Assembly (NCBI GenBank): GCA_947378965.1
Contig: CANCMG010000008.1
Coordinates: 1-64,000 of the forward strand
Length of the DNA stretch: 64,000 bases
Source of the DNA: Alcaligenaceae bacterium
Lineage (GTDB): Bacteria > Pseudomonadota > Gammaproteobacteria > Burkholderiales > Burkholderiaceae_B
Reading direction: 5' to 3'
Numbering within the stretch: the first letter of the stretch is position 1; each line of letters begins with the position of its first letter. Both the position numbers and the translations under genes were made by a program. Of this stretch, positions 34,104 to 42,631 are shown in pieces. Under the pieces are notes generated by a model. It had not been told where the DNA came from. It ran no database searches and saw only the letters and a program-made list of their open reading frames with translations.

Positions 34104-35264
34104 TTAATCGCGCCCTAAAATGTTCACCGTGCAGGCAACGCCGGTACCACCCAGGTTATGCGTCATGCCGATGCGCGCATTGGCGACTTGATTGGTGTGT
34201 TCGCCACGCAACTGTTTGACAACTTCGTAGATTTGCCCGATACCGGTTGCGCCCACGGGGTGCCCTTTGGCCAACAAACCACCGCTTGGATTGATTGCAA
34301 CATCACCTTGCATGCCGGTGCGGCCTTCGGCAGCCCACTTGCCACCCAGCCCACGAGGCACTAAACCTAAGTCTTCGCTGTCGATAATCTCGGCGATCGA
34401 AAAGCAGTCATGCAATTCGCAAACGTCAATATCTTTGGCTTTTAGCCCCGCTTGCTCATACGCCTTTTGTGCGGCAGTGACGGTGGCTTCAAACGAGCAC
34501 AGATCAGGGTGATTGGCGATGCGGGGTGAGCCGCTGGTTTGAGCCGAGGCCAACACGCGGATTTTGTTTTGTCGTGCCTGGCTCGATAACAAAGGCTCTG
34601 CGCACAATACGATCGCTGCGGCACCATCGCTGGCGGGGCAGCAGTCAAACATTTGTAAGGGGTCAGCGATCATGGCTGACGCACAGATTTGTTCAAGGGT
34701 CAGTGACGCACCCATTTGCGCCAGTGGGTTCTTCAAACCATTAGCTTTGTTTTTGATCACGACTGAGGCAATATCTTCACGCGTCGTGCCGTACTGATTG
34801 GCGTGGATACGCCAGGCCATGCCAAACAACCCCGGAAACGTCAGGCCACTCGGCCCATCGTTTTCATTATCCATCGCGCAGTTCAAGGCCGAGGTCACTT
34901 CAGCGGTTGAGGCGTGAGTCATTTTCTCAACGCCCACCACCATCACGGCGTCGCACATGCCGCTCGCGATCGCGATCCAGGCGTGCCTGAAGGCGATGCC
35001 GCCCGAGGCGCAGGCCCCTTCGACCTTGGTGCAAGGGATATTGCCCAAACCCAAGCGCTCGCCCACGATGCCGGCCAAGACTTCTTTGCCGTTCAGGGGG
35101 CCGCTGATGAAGTTACCTAAATACAAGGCACCGATGCGCGCGCGGTCGATGCCTGATTCAACGATGGCGCGTGCGGCAGCCTCAACCGCAAGCGATTCAA
35201 TCGGTGTGGCGATATGCTTGCCAAAGGTGGTTGAGCCGATACCCGCTACAAAGACGTCACGCAT
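34104..35264 (-). CDS. thiolase (acetyl-CoA acetyltransferase family), catalytically complete
   Basis: The 386-residue SCP2-type thiolase has the nucleophile Cys85 in VEGACASGGIAF, the conserved ELHDCFSIAE, the His in NPSGGLLAKGHPVGATG and a C-terminal NLGGTGVACTV. It cleaves a 3-oxoacyl-CoA with CoA. It is the partner of the adjacent DUF35 protein and follows the acyl-CoA ligase gene by two bases. It is a useful contrast to the cysteine-less thiolase at 7200. Confidence 0.93.
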   Translation of the reverse strand: MRDVFVAGIGSTTFGKHIATPIESLAVEAAARAIVESGIDRARIGALYLGNFISGPLNGKEVLAGIVGERLGLGNIPCTKVEGACASGGIAFRHAWIAIASGMCDAVMVVGVEKMTHASTAEVTSALNCAMDNENDGPSGLTFPGLFGMAWRIHANQYGTTREDIASVVIKNKANGLKNPLAQMGASLTLEQICASAMIADPLQMFDCCPASDGAAAIVLCAEPLLSSQARQNKIRVLASAQTSGSPRIANHPDLCSFEATVTAAQKAYEQAGLKAKDIDVCELHDCFSIAEIIDSEDLGLVPRGLGGKWAAEGRTGMQGDVAINPSGGLLAKGHPVGATGIGQIYEVVKQLRGEHTNQVANARIGMTHNLGGTGVACTVNILGRD

Positions 35265-35266
35265 GA

Positions 35267-36790
35267 TTATTTTCCTTTGGCGAGTTGCTTACGCAGCTCT
35301 GTTTTTAAAATCTTTCCGTAATTGTTTTTTGGTAGATCGTCACTAAAGAAGTATTCGCGTGGACGTTTAAAACGCGCCATGTTGTCCAGACACAAAGTAT
35401 CCATTTCATCGGTGGTGATCGTCATGCCAGGTTTGACCACCACAAAGGCAACGGGCTCTTCGCCCAGGTCCGGTTCTTCGCGACCCACCACTGAAACCTC
35501 TGCCAAGGCAGGGTGACGTAACAGCACTTCTTCGATCTCACGCGGATAAATATTTGAACCACCGCGAATGATCATATCTTTTGAGCGATCACGCAGTGTC
35601 AGGTAACCCTTGGCATCCATGGTGCCGATGTCGCCTGTCCAGAGCCAGCCGTCTTTGATGGCTGAAGCAGTGGCTTTGGGGTTGTTCCAGTAGCCCAGCA
35701 TACGGGTATCGCTGCGTGACACCACTTCGCCAAGTTCGTCTGGTGGCAACTCTTTCCCGTCTTCACCGACCACGCGTACTTCGACACCGGTGCGTGCTGT
35801 GCCGCAAGACGCTAGGCGCGCCATGTGCGCCTCATCACGCGGCCCTTCGTGATCCAGCTTGGATAATGCGGTCATGGTCATGGGGCTTTCGCCTTGTCCA
35901 TAAATTTGTACCAGGCGTGGTCCAAGTAAATCGAGTGTCTGCACCAAATCGCTGACATACATTGGGCCGCCACCATAAAACACGGTCAGCAGATTACCCG
36001 CTGGGTTCTTGATGCCTTCGGCTGAGCGAATCATGCGCGACAGCATGGTGGGCGCAGCAAACAAGGTGACGTCTGGATACTGCTGCAAGGCTTCAAAGGC
36101 TATATCCGTACTAAAGATTGCTTCAATCACTTGATGCCCACCGCCAAATAAATGTGGCAGGGCATAGAGGCCAGCGCCATGCGAGAGCGGTGCCACATGC
36201 AACATGGTTTGACCGGGTCGCACGCAATCGACATCGGCACCGTATTGCAAGCTCATCGTGATGAGATTGCGGTGCGACAGCATCGCGCCCTTGGGGACGC
36301 CGGTAGTACCACTTGTATAAAAAATCCAGGCAAGATCATCGGGCAGCATTGAGGCGCAAGGCACAGGGGCCGAGCGTACATAGCCTTCGTAGGCGTCATC
36401 ATCCACTACGATGATTTGTCGCTGACCAGGCAAATCGGCAAGTGCTTCAGCCAACCCTGCATACAAAGCGGCGCTCGTAAAAATCACCGCAGCACCAGAA
36501 TCTAACGCAATCGGCTTGACCTCGCGCGGATGCAGTTTCGCGTTCACTGGCACCGCACAGAGCCCTGCGGTCCAGGTGGCAAACAGCACCTCAAAAAAGG
36601 CGTTACGGTTTTCCATGCACAGGATTACGCGCGCGCCGAGTGCAAGATGCAGAGTGTTTAACAAGCCACCGGCTAGGCCGTGCACACGCTGCGCGAGTTG
36701 GCCATAGGTCAGTGTTTGTTTGCCGCAGGTGAGCGCACGAAGCTCAGGATGACTGAGAGCACGTGAGAGAAAGGATTTTGCAATATTCAT
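35267..36790 (-). CDS. AMP-forming acyl-CoA ligase
   Basis: The 507-residue ANL-family enzyme has the P-loop YTSGTTGVPKGA, the motif IYGQGESPM, the hinge WLWTGDIGTMDAKGYL and the C-terminal catalytic Lys in PKNNYGKILKTEL. It activates a carboxylic acid through an acyl-adenylate. It is the first gene of the operon ligase-thiolase-DUF35-enoyl-CoA hydratase. A 24-bp repeat array stands upstream. Confidence 0.93.
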   Translation of the reverse strand: MNIAKSFLSRALSHPELRALTCGKQTLTYGQLAQRVHGLAGGLLNTLHLALGARVILCMENRNAFFEVLFATWTAGLCAVPVNAKLHPREVKPIALDSGAAVIFTSAALYAGLAEALADLPGQRQIIVVDDDAYEGYVRSAPVPCASMLPDDLAWIFYTSGTTGVPKGAMLSHRNLITMSLQYGADVDCVRPGQTMLHVAPLSHGAGLYALPHLFGGGHQVIEAIFSTDIAFEALQQYPDVTLFAAPTMLSRMIRSAEGIKNPAGNLLTVFYGGGPMYVSDLVQTLDLLGPRLVQIYGQGESPMTMTALSKLDHEGPRDEAHMARLASCGTARTGVEVRVVGEDGKELPPDELGEVVSRSDTRMLGYWNNPKATASAIKDGWLWTGDIGTMDAKGYLTLRDRSKDMIIRGGSNIYPREIEEVLLRHPALAEVSVVGREEPDLGEEPVAFVVVKPGMTITTDEMDTLCLDNMARFKRPREYFFSDDLPKNNYGKILKTELRKQLAKGK

Positions 36791-36946
36791 CAGACTTTTT
36801 AATTATTTTGAAAAGTTCAGCTTAGAGGGTTGTCGCCTCAGATGATCATATCGCAAAAAAACGAGATTGCATGTTTGTTGCTTTTTGTAGCGAAGATGGC
36901 GGAGTGGGCGGTGACTGGCTCGTTAGCATCCTCTCTAAAAACAAGT

Positions 36947-37018
36947 CACCGCAAAGTTTTTCAGTGCTTTCACCGCAAAGTTTTTCAGTGCTTTCACCAC
37001 AAAGTTTTTCAGTGCTTT
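36947..37018. repeat. 24-bp tandem repeat, three copies
   Basis: Units at 36947-36970, 36971-36994 and 36995-37018 are identical apart from one base in the third, with the core AAAGTTTTTCAGTGC. They lie in the 342-bp gap between the acyl-CoA ligase start and minE. The rest of the gap holds the minE terminator and nothing else that I can support. Confidence 0.9.
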
Positions 37019-37048
37019 AAGCGCAAACTTAACGGTTTGCCAAAGCTA

Positions 37049-37094
37049 TATAAAAAACCCCAAAAAATTGAACGAGTCTTCAAGTTTTGGGGTT
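37049..37094 (-). terminator. Rho-independent terminator of the min operon
   Basis: On the minus strand AACCCCAAAA (37094-37085) pairs with TTTTGGGGTT (37065-37056) across a 19-base loop, followed by a T-run and TATATA. It starts 39 bases behind the minE stop. Confidence 0.8.
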
Positions 37095-37132
37095 GTTCTA
37101 AGCTGCTACGCTTTTGAGCTTTGAGTAAAGCT

Positions 37133-37387
37133 TTATCGCTGCGGCATCTCGATTTTGACTTCAAGCACTTCAAGACTGTCTTGTCGTTCGAGACTAACCT
37201 TGATGTCATCGGGATTGATTTTGACGTACTTCGAAATGACTGCAATCAGTTCGCGTTGCAGGGCTGGCAGGTAGTCGGGTGTTGCACTATGCCCCCCGCG
37301 CTCGTGGGCCAAAATAATCTGCAGACGCTCTTTAGCAACGCTGGCGGTCTTTTTCTTCTCGCCAAGCAAAAAAGACAGAAAAGACAT
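37133..37387 (-). CDS. minE: cell division topological specificity factor MinE
   Basis: An 84-residue MinE. The N-terminal membrane-targeting and MinD-binding part reads [20 protein letters not shown], followed by ILAHERG and the dimer domain ([14 protein letters not shown]). It drives MinD off the membrane and sets the pole-to-pole oscillation. The second of two ATGs (37387) is preferred for distance from GGAGG; the first is at 37390. It overlaps the minD stop. Confidence 0.95.
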   Translation of the reverse strand: MSFLSFLLGEKKKTASVAKERLQIILAHERGGHSATPDYLPALQRELIAVISKYVKINPDDIKVSLERQDSLEVLEVKIEMPQR

Positions 37388-38202
37388 CATTTGCCTCCAA
37401 ACAGGCGCTTAAAGAGGCCTGGCTTTTCGTAGTCGACAAAGCGCAAGGGCTTCTCTTCGCCCAGATAACGTGCGACTACATCGAGATACGCTTCAGAGAC
37501 ATCGGTATCTTTGAGGTGAATCGCCGGCAAGCCCTGATTTGAGGCTTGCAAAACAGATTCAGATTCGGGGATCACGCCAATCAGTTTGATGCGCAAGATG
37601 TCTTCGATATCTTTAAGCGAGAGCATCTCGCCGTCTTCAACGCGCTTGGGGTTGTAGCGGGTGAGCAGCAGATATTCTTTGATGGGTTCGTCGGCTTCGA
37701 TGGCGCGACGCGATTTTGACGCCAAAATACCTAAGATACGATCAGAATCACGCACGGAAGACACTTCGGGGTTTGTGACCACCAGTGCGTCATCGGCGAA
37801 ATAAGCCGCTAATAAGGCACCTGTTTCAATACCAGCGGGTGAATCGCACACAATGTAATCAAAGCCCATCTCTTTGAGGTCGTTGATGACTTTCTCGACG
37901 CCCTCTTGTGACAACGCATCTTTGTCGCGTGTTTGCGAGGCGGGCAAGACAAACAGGTTGTCGCAGTTTTTATCTTTGATCAAGGCTTGGTTAAGCGTGG
38001 CTTCGCCCTGAATCACATTGACAAAGTCATAGACGACACGTCGCTCGCAGCCCATGATTAAATCAAGATTGCGTAGACCCACATCAAAATCGATCACGGC
38101 AGTTTTAAAACCACGCAGGGCCAAGCCCGACGAAAAACTGGCACTGGTGGTGGTTTTACCCACACCACCTTTACCTGAGGTCACCACTACGATACGTGTC
38201 AT
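37387..38202 (-). CDS. minD: septum site-determining ATPase MinD
   Basis: The 271-residue ATPase has the deviant Walker [10 protein letters not shown] at residues 10-18, [20 protein letters not shown] and a C-terminal amphipathic membrane helix (LFKRLFGGK). It recruits MinC and MinE at the membrane. Unusually, 340 bases with tandem promoter-like repeats separate it from minC, so minDE can be transcribed on its own. Confidence 0.96.
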   Translation of the reverse strand: MTRIVVVTSGKGGVGKTTTSASFSSGLALRGFKTAVIDFDVGLRNLDLIMGCERRVVYDFVNVIQGEATLNQALIKDKNCDNLFVLPASQTRDKDALSQEGVEKVINDLKEMGFDYIVCDSPAGIETGALLAAYFADDALVVTNPEVSSVRDSDRILGILASKSRRAIEADEPIKEYLLLTRYNPKRVEDGEMLSLKDIEDILRIKLIGVIPESESVLQASNQGLPAIHLKDTDVSEAYLDVVARYLGEEKPLRFVDYEKPGLFKRLFGGK

Positions 38203-38246
38203 GACTAACTAACCCTTATATAAAGACTGCAATATTTCACTGAAAA

Positions 38247-38456
38247 TAAATACTTAAAGCGGTACAAAGTGACAAGATGTCGCTATTAAATTACACCTAC
38301 AGCGGTACAAAGTGACAAGATGTCGGTCTTAAATTACATCTACAACGTTAGAAAGTGACAAGGTGTCTCTCTGAAAATACACCTACAGCGTTACAAGGTG
38401 TTGCTCTGAAAATACACCTAAAGCTGTACAAAGTGACAATATCTCACTCAGAAACC
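38247..38456 (-). promoter_or_regulatory. 43-bp tandem repeat with repeated sigma70-like promoters facing minD
   Basis: Units start at 38258, 38301, 38344, 38387 and 38422 (period 43; unit 4 lost 8 bases). Read on the minus strand, TTGTCA is followed 17 bases later by TGTAAT at two junctions (boxes at 38313-38318 with 38290-38295, and 38356-38361 with 38333-38338). A third junction has TTGTCA and TGTATT (38434-38439 with 38411-38416). A fourth, proximal to minD, has a weaker TATTTA (38270-38275 with 38247-38252). The deletion removed the -35 box of unit 4. The rest of the 340-bp gap shows nothing else. Confidence 0.75.
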
Positions 38457-38542
38457 AAGCGACACAAATCAAGATACTTCACGACAAACGGTCAAGGCGT
38501 TAAAACTTTGATGCAGGCAAAGCGAAGTGAAACGTTAAACGA

Positions 38543-39436
38543 TTATTTTTCAAGAGGCGTCAGATGCAACGCGTCTTTTTGTAGCTGAATCACGGCCGGA
38601 CGCTGGTGCAGCTCGGCGGGCAGTTTTGAATCTATCACACGATAAATACCAGCAACGGCGACAAGCTCGGCGTCAAGCGCCGTCGTAAAGATACGAGCTG
38701 CCGTGTCGCCGCGCGCACCGGCCATGGCTTTGCCACGCAGCGGGCCGTAAACATGAATATTGCCATCCGCAATGACTTCGGCGCCGCGGCTGACCACACC
38801 CATGACGATCAAGTCACTTTGGCGGGCGTACACCCGCTGACCCGAGCGTAAGGGGCCGCGCACCACCATGGTGGGGGCTGCGGCGGGGGCGTCGGTGTTT
38901 GAAGTTTTGCTGGGGGCAACCATTGCGCCCGAAGTTGTTGCTAGGGCTGCAGCATCAGCGGCGCCTGTCGAGACCCCAACCGAGGCCGCTGTTGACGCAG
39001 ACTTGGCGGGGTCTAATGTGTTCGCGGTCGCGGCAATTCTATCGGCAGCAGCAGGGGTGGGCACGCTCGCCGTCATCGGCTCGGCGACAGAGGCCGCTGT
39101 TTGCGTATCTGAGGCATTGCGTACAGGGCTAGCTGATAAATCAACTGCGGTCAGCCCACAGGCCTTGGCTGCCACTAGGTTATCGCCTTGCGCCACCACA
39201 CCAATCACAGGCAGGCGGTGCTCGGCAAAGGCCTTGAGTAACGGCACCCAGTCGACCACGGCGTCGACCGCACCGGCATCAATGACGACGGGTTCGTTTT
39301 CAAAAAATGTACCGGCGTCAGCCATGCGTTTTTTAAGCGCCTTGAGCAGCGCCTCGGTATCGGCGTGCTGCAGCACGACACGAATCGCGTAGAGCGTCGC
39401 ACTTTTAAAATCGAGGGCTGAAATTTCGGTCGTCAT
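38543..39436 (-). CDS. minC: septum site-determining protein MinC
   Basis: The 297-residue protein has the N-terminal FtsZ-inhibiting domain (about 1-95). A long Ala, Thr and Ser-rich linker follows (about 105-195). The C-terminal beta-helix that binds MinD contains GQRVYARQSDLIVMG and NIHVYGPLRGKAMAG. The linker is longer than in E. coli MinC. It begins 16 bases after the glnS stop, so the two genes probably share a transcript. Confidence 0.95.
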   Translation of the reverse strand: MTTEISALDFKSATLYAIRVVLQHADTEALLKALKKRMADAGTFFENEPVVIDAGAVDAVVDWVPLLKAFAEHRLPVIGVVAQGDNLVAAKACGLTAVDLSASPVRNASDTQTAASVAEPMTASVPTPAAADRIAATANTLDPAKSASTAASVGVSTGAADAAALATTSGAMVAPSKTSNTDAPAAAPTMVVRGPLRSGQRVYARQSDLIVMGVVSRGAEVIADGNIHVYGPLRGKAMAGARGDTAARIFTTALDAELVAVAGIYRVIDSKLPAELHQRPAVIQLQKDALHLTPLEK

Positions 39437-39452
39437 CGCTAAGAATGATAAC

Positions 39453-41219
39453 TCAGACGCCAGTTGCCCATGTGTCTTTTAAGGTTGTGACGCGATTAAA
39501 AACGGGCTGCTCGAGGGTCGAATCAACCGAGTCGACGGCAAAGTAGCCTAGGCGTTCAAATTGCGACACCACGCCAGCAGTGGCAACCGTACCCGGTTCA
39601 AGCCAGGCCGTGACGCTTTGCGCCGAATTTGGATTCAGGCAGGTCAAAAAGTCGTTGTCTCCAGCATCCGGAAAAGGCTCGGAAAACAGGCGATCGTAGA
39701 GGCGAATCTCGGCAGGGATAGCTTGGGCCGCACTAATCCAAGTCACGGTGCCTTTGACCTTGACGCCATTTGAGCCGGCTGTGCCACTTTTGGTATCGGG
39801 GTTGTATTCGGCATGCACCTCAGTCACTTTACCTGAGGCATCCTTAACAAAGCCTGTGCAAGTGACGACATAGCCGTACTTCAAGCGCACCGAGTTGCCC
39901 GGAAACAGCCTGAAATACTTGGGAGGTGGCACCTCGGCGAAGTCTTCTTGTTCAATCCAAAGTTCGCGGGTAAAGCCAAACTGGCGCTGACCTGCTTGGG
40001 GGTCGTGCGGGTTGCGCGGTGCCTGACAAGGCTCGATCTGACCTTCTGGAAAATTAGTAATGACGAGTTTGAGGGGGTCAAGGATGGCGACCGAACGTGG
40101 GGCAACTGGGTCTTGTACTTCCCTCAACGCCTGATCCAATAAACTGTAGTCAATGCGAGCGTTATTTTTAGACACGCCAGTGCGCTCACAGAACAGACGC
40201 AAGGCTTCGGGGGTATAGCCGCGACGGCGCAACCCCACAATGGTTGGCATGCGTGGGTCATCCCAACCCGTGACGTAGCCCTCTTTGACCAGTTGCAGCA
40301 GCTTGCGTTTGCTGGTCACGATGTAGCTCATGTTAAGCCGTGCAAACTCGTACTGATGCGGTAGAGGGGCTGCCAACTTACCAAGCTCGTGCAGGCGGTT
40401 CAGTGTCCAGTCGTAAAACGGCCGTTGGTCTTCAAATTCGAGCGTGCAGATGCTGTGGGTGATGCCCTCGAGCGCATCTTCGATCGGATGGGCAAAGGCG
40501 TACATCGGGTAAATACACCACATTGCACCAGTACGATGATGGATGGCATGCCGGATCCGGTACAAGACAGGGTCACGCATATTGATATTGGGCGACGCCA
40601 TATCAATTTTTGCGCGTAACGCCATACTGCCGTCTGCATGCTTGCCTTCGCGCATTTCGTTCAGTAAGCGGGTTGAGTCAGCGGCAGGGCGCTCGCGCCA
40701 GGGCGAGTTTTGGCCCGCCTCAGTGAGTGTGCCGCGCATGGCGCGCATCTGCTCGGGGCTTTGTTCGTCAACGTAAGCGTGACCGGCTTGGATTAACGCC
40801 AGCGCGCAGTCATACATCACACCAAAATAATCGCTGGCAAAAAACAGATGCTCGCTGCCATTTGACTGCCAGTTAAAGCCCAGCCACTTGACCGCGTCGA
40901 TGATGCCATCGACGTATTCTTGATCTTCTTTTTCAGGGTTGGTGTCGTCAAAACGCAGATGACACACGCCACCATAGTCGCGCGCCAGACCGAAGTTCAG
41001 ACAGATACTCTTGGCGTGACCAATATGCAGATAGCCGTTGGGCTCGGGCGGAAACCGGGTGCGGATCTTGGCGGGATCGGGCGAACCCGCGGCCTGCACA
41101 GATGCTGGCCCCGGCTGGCCGGCCCAAAGCTTGCCCGCAAAGCGCTGGGCGCCTAGGTCGGCTTCAATAATGTTGCGTAAAAAATTTGTCGTTACCGGTG
41201 AAACAGAGTCTGTCGTCAT
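39453..41219 (-). CDS. glnS: glutaminyl-tRNA synthetase
   Basis: The 588-residue class I synthetase has the HIGH site in PEPNGYLHIGHAKS, the tRNA-acceptor part FDDTNPEKE, and the KMSKS-equivalent TSKRKLLQLV, then the two beta-barrel anticodon-binding domains. The ATG at 41219 gives the usual N-terminus; a reading to 41258 lacks support. It is divergent from the cytochrome bd-like genes, with 71 bases between the starts. Confidence 0.96.
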   Translation of the reverse strand: MTTDSVSPVTTNFLRNIIEADLGAQRFAGKLWAGQPGPASVQAAGSPDPAKIRTRFPPEPNGYLHIGHAKSICLNFGLARDYGGVCHLRFDDTNPEKEDQEYVDGIIDAVKWLGFNWQSNGSEHLFFASDYFGVMYDCALALIQAGHAYVDEQSPEQMRAMRGTLTEAGQNSPWRERPAADSTRLLNEMREGKHADGSMALRAKIDMASPNINMRDPVLYRIRHAIHHRTGAMWCIYPMYAFAHPIEDALEGITHSICTLEFEDQRPFYDWTLNRLHELGKLAAPLPHQYEFARLNMSYIVTSKRKLLQLVKEGYVTGWDDPRMPTIVGLRRRGYTPEALRLFCERTGVSKNNARIDYSLLDQALREVQDPVAPRSVAILDPLKLVITNFPEGQIEPCQAPRNPHDPQAGQRQFGFTRELWIEQEDFAEVPPPKYFRLFPGNSVRLKYGYVVTCTGFVKDASGKVTEVHAEYNPDTKSGTAGSNGVKVKGTVTWISAAQAIPAEIRLYDRLFSEPFPDAGDNDFLTCLNPNSAQSVTAWLEPGTVATAGVVSQFERLGYFAVDSVDSTLEQPVFNRVTTLKDTWATGV

Positions 41220-41290
41220 ACAAGATTTTGAGTATTGAAGCCGTAGTGAAAGGATCATTTTGCCACGACCGGTCTACACTAGCCCAAATC

Positions 41291-42631
41291 ATGGAAATTT
41301 CAGCGCTTTTTCTCGCCCGTGTGCAGTTCGCTTTGAGTCTGAACATGCACGTTCTCTTTGCTGCGCTCGCCATGGCGCTGGGCTGGATTCTGTGTGTGTT
41401 TCGGTTTCGTGCCTGGAAAGCGCCAGACTCTGGCTGGACCAACGCTTACCGGTTTTGGGTCAGGATTTTTGCCTTGTCCTTTTTTTTAGCGTTGGCGACA
41501 GCCTTGCCGGTGCTTGTTGAGTTTGGCACGCTGTGGCCCGAGTTGATTGAACGCACCGGAAACGTGGCCGGTCCCTTGCTGGCCTTTGGCCTCGCCACTT
41601 TTTTTGTCACAAAGTCGCTTTTTATGGGCGTGGTGCTGTTTGGGCAGCGCCGCGTATCAGCCAAAGCGCACTTTTTTGCCGTGCTAATGGTTGCGCTTGG
41701 GTTGACGTTTACGCTGTTTTGGGCGGTCGTGTTGCATACGTGGGCACAGGCACCTGTCGGCGCTGGTTTAATCGACGGACGCTATCAAGTGTATGAATGG
41801 AACGAGATCATCCTGACTCCGTTTGTACTGTGGCGTTCAGTGGGTTTCGTGGCGGGTGCATTTCTGTTTGCTGGCCTGCTCTTGCTTGGCGTGACGGCCT
41901 GGCAGGCCTTGCGCCGCCCGCTAGACGACGGCGAACGTTTGTCGTTTCGCACCGGGTTGCTGGTGTCTGCTTGTGCGCTGATGCTGTACTGGGCTGCCTT
42001 CGATGGCAATGCCAGGATGGTGGCGCGCTATCAACCGGCTGTTGCAGCGGCGCAGATGGGAGTCTGGCAGAGTTCGGCTCCCCCGAGTTGGGTATGGCTA
42101 GGCTCGCCCAATCTGCCTCAGCGTTCGACTGAGGTTTATTGGGCCTCTGAGTTCAACCCTCAGCGGTGGTTAGGCAAGCAGGCAGATGCCAGCGTCGCTG
42201 GGCTGGATCTGACGGGCGAGTTGCTGCCACCCATCGTGCTCTTATTTTGGCTCTTGCGCGCCGCGTTGCTGGCTGGCGTTTTAGCGAGCGTATTGATTCT
42301 CTTGACACTTTTGGTGGGTTTTAGGCAAGGGTTTGAGCCTTCACGTCAGCCGCCGTGGTTGTTGCGTGTGCAAGTATGGGCCGGTGGCCTGGGCGCTTTA
42401 ACGTGGTTGTTCAACTGGAACCTCTCAGACCTGGGGCGATCTCCTTATCTGGTGTGGGGCACTTTGCTGCAGCAAGATGCTTTGAGCGACGTCGCACCGG
42501 TGACGCTTGCCTGGGTGTTGGCAGGAGCAGTCGCCACCTATGCAGTGATGCTAACGGGTTTTATTCAAATGCTTTGGCATGCGGCGCGCTTCGGCGTTGT
42601 CCCAGTGCGTAAACCGGGTGTGCGTCCATGA
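41291..42631 (+). CDS. divergent cytochrome bd oxidase subunit I-like protein
   Basis: This 446-residue polytopic protein aligns to CydA: ARVQFALSLNMH (His20 matches haem-ligand H19), FGTLWPELIE, LFMGVVLFGQRRV and HTWAQAP. The key sites differ. The two acidic residues of the E. coli E99/E107 channel are Gly100 and Thr108. The H186 region reads LWRSVGFVAGA with no His, and only four histidines exist in the whole chain. GRQPW is GRSPY, preceded by Asp where E445 would be. Length is within the short CydA range. It is co-translated with a CydB-like partner. Function as an oxidase is doubtful. Confidence 0.82.
   Translation: MEISALFLARVQFALSLNMHVLFAALAMALGWILCVFRFRAWKAPDSGWTNAYRFWVRIFALSFFLALATALPVLVEFGTLWPELIERTGNVAGPLLAFGLATFFVTKSLFMGVVLFGQRRVSAKAHFFAVLMVALGLTFTLFWAVVLHTWAQAPVGAGLIDGRYQVYEWNEIILTPFVLWRSVGFVAGAFLFAGLLLLGVTAWQALRRPLDDGERLSFRTGLLVSACALMLYWAAFDGNARMVARYQPAVAAAQMGVWQSSAPPSWVWLGSPNLPQRSTEVYWASEFNPQRWLGKQADASVAGLDLTGELLPPIVLLFWLLRAALLAGVLASVLILLTLLVGFRQGFEPSRQPPWLLRVQVWAGGLGALTWLFNWNLSDLGRSPYLVWGTLLQQDALSDVAPVTLAWVLAGAVATYAVMLTGFIQMLWHAARFGVVPVRKPGVRP

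Noticed and set aside
36830-37117. ORF with a repeated 8-residue FQCF-type pattern on the plus strand
   Set aside because: The pattern comes from the 24-bp DNA repeat; there is no ribosome site and the ORF runs through the min terminator.
38868-39392. 174-codon plus-strand ORF
   Set aside because: It is the antisense of the Ala-rich linker of minC, where GC-rich codons keep the other frame open.
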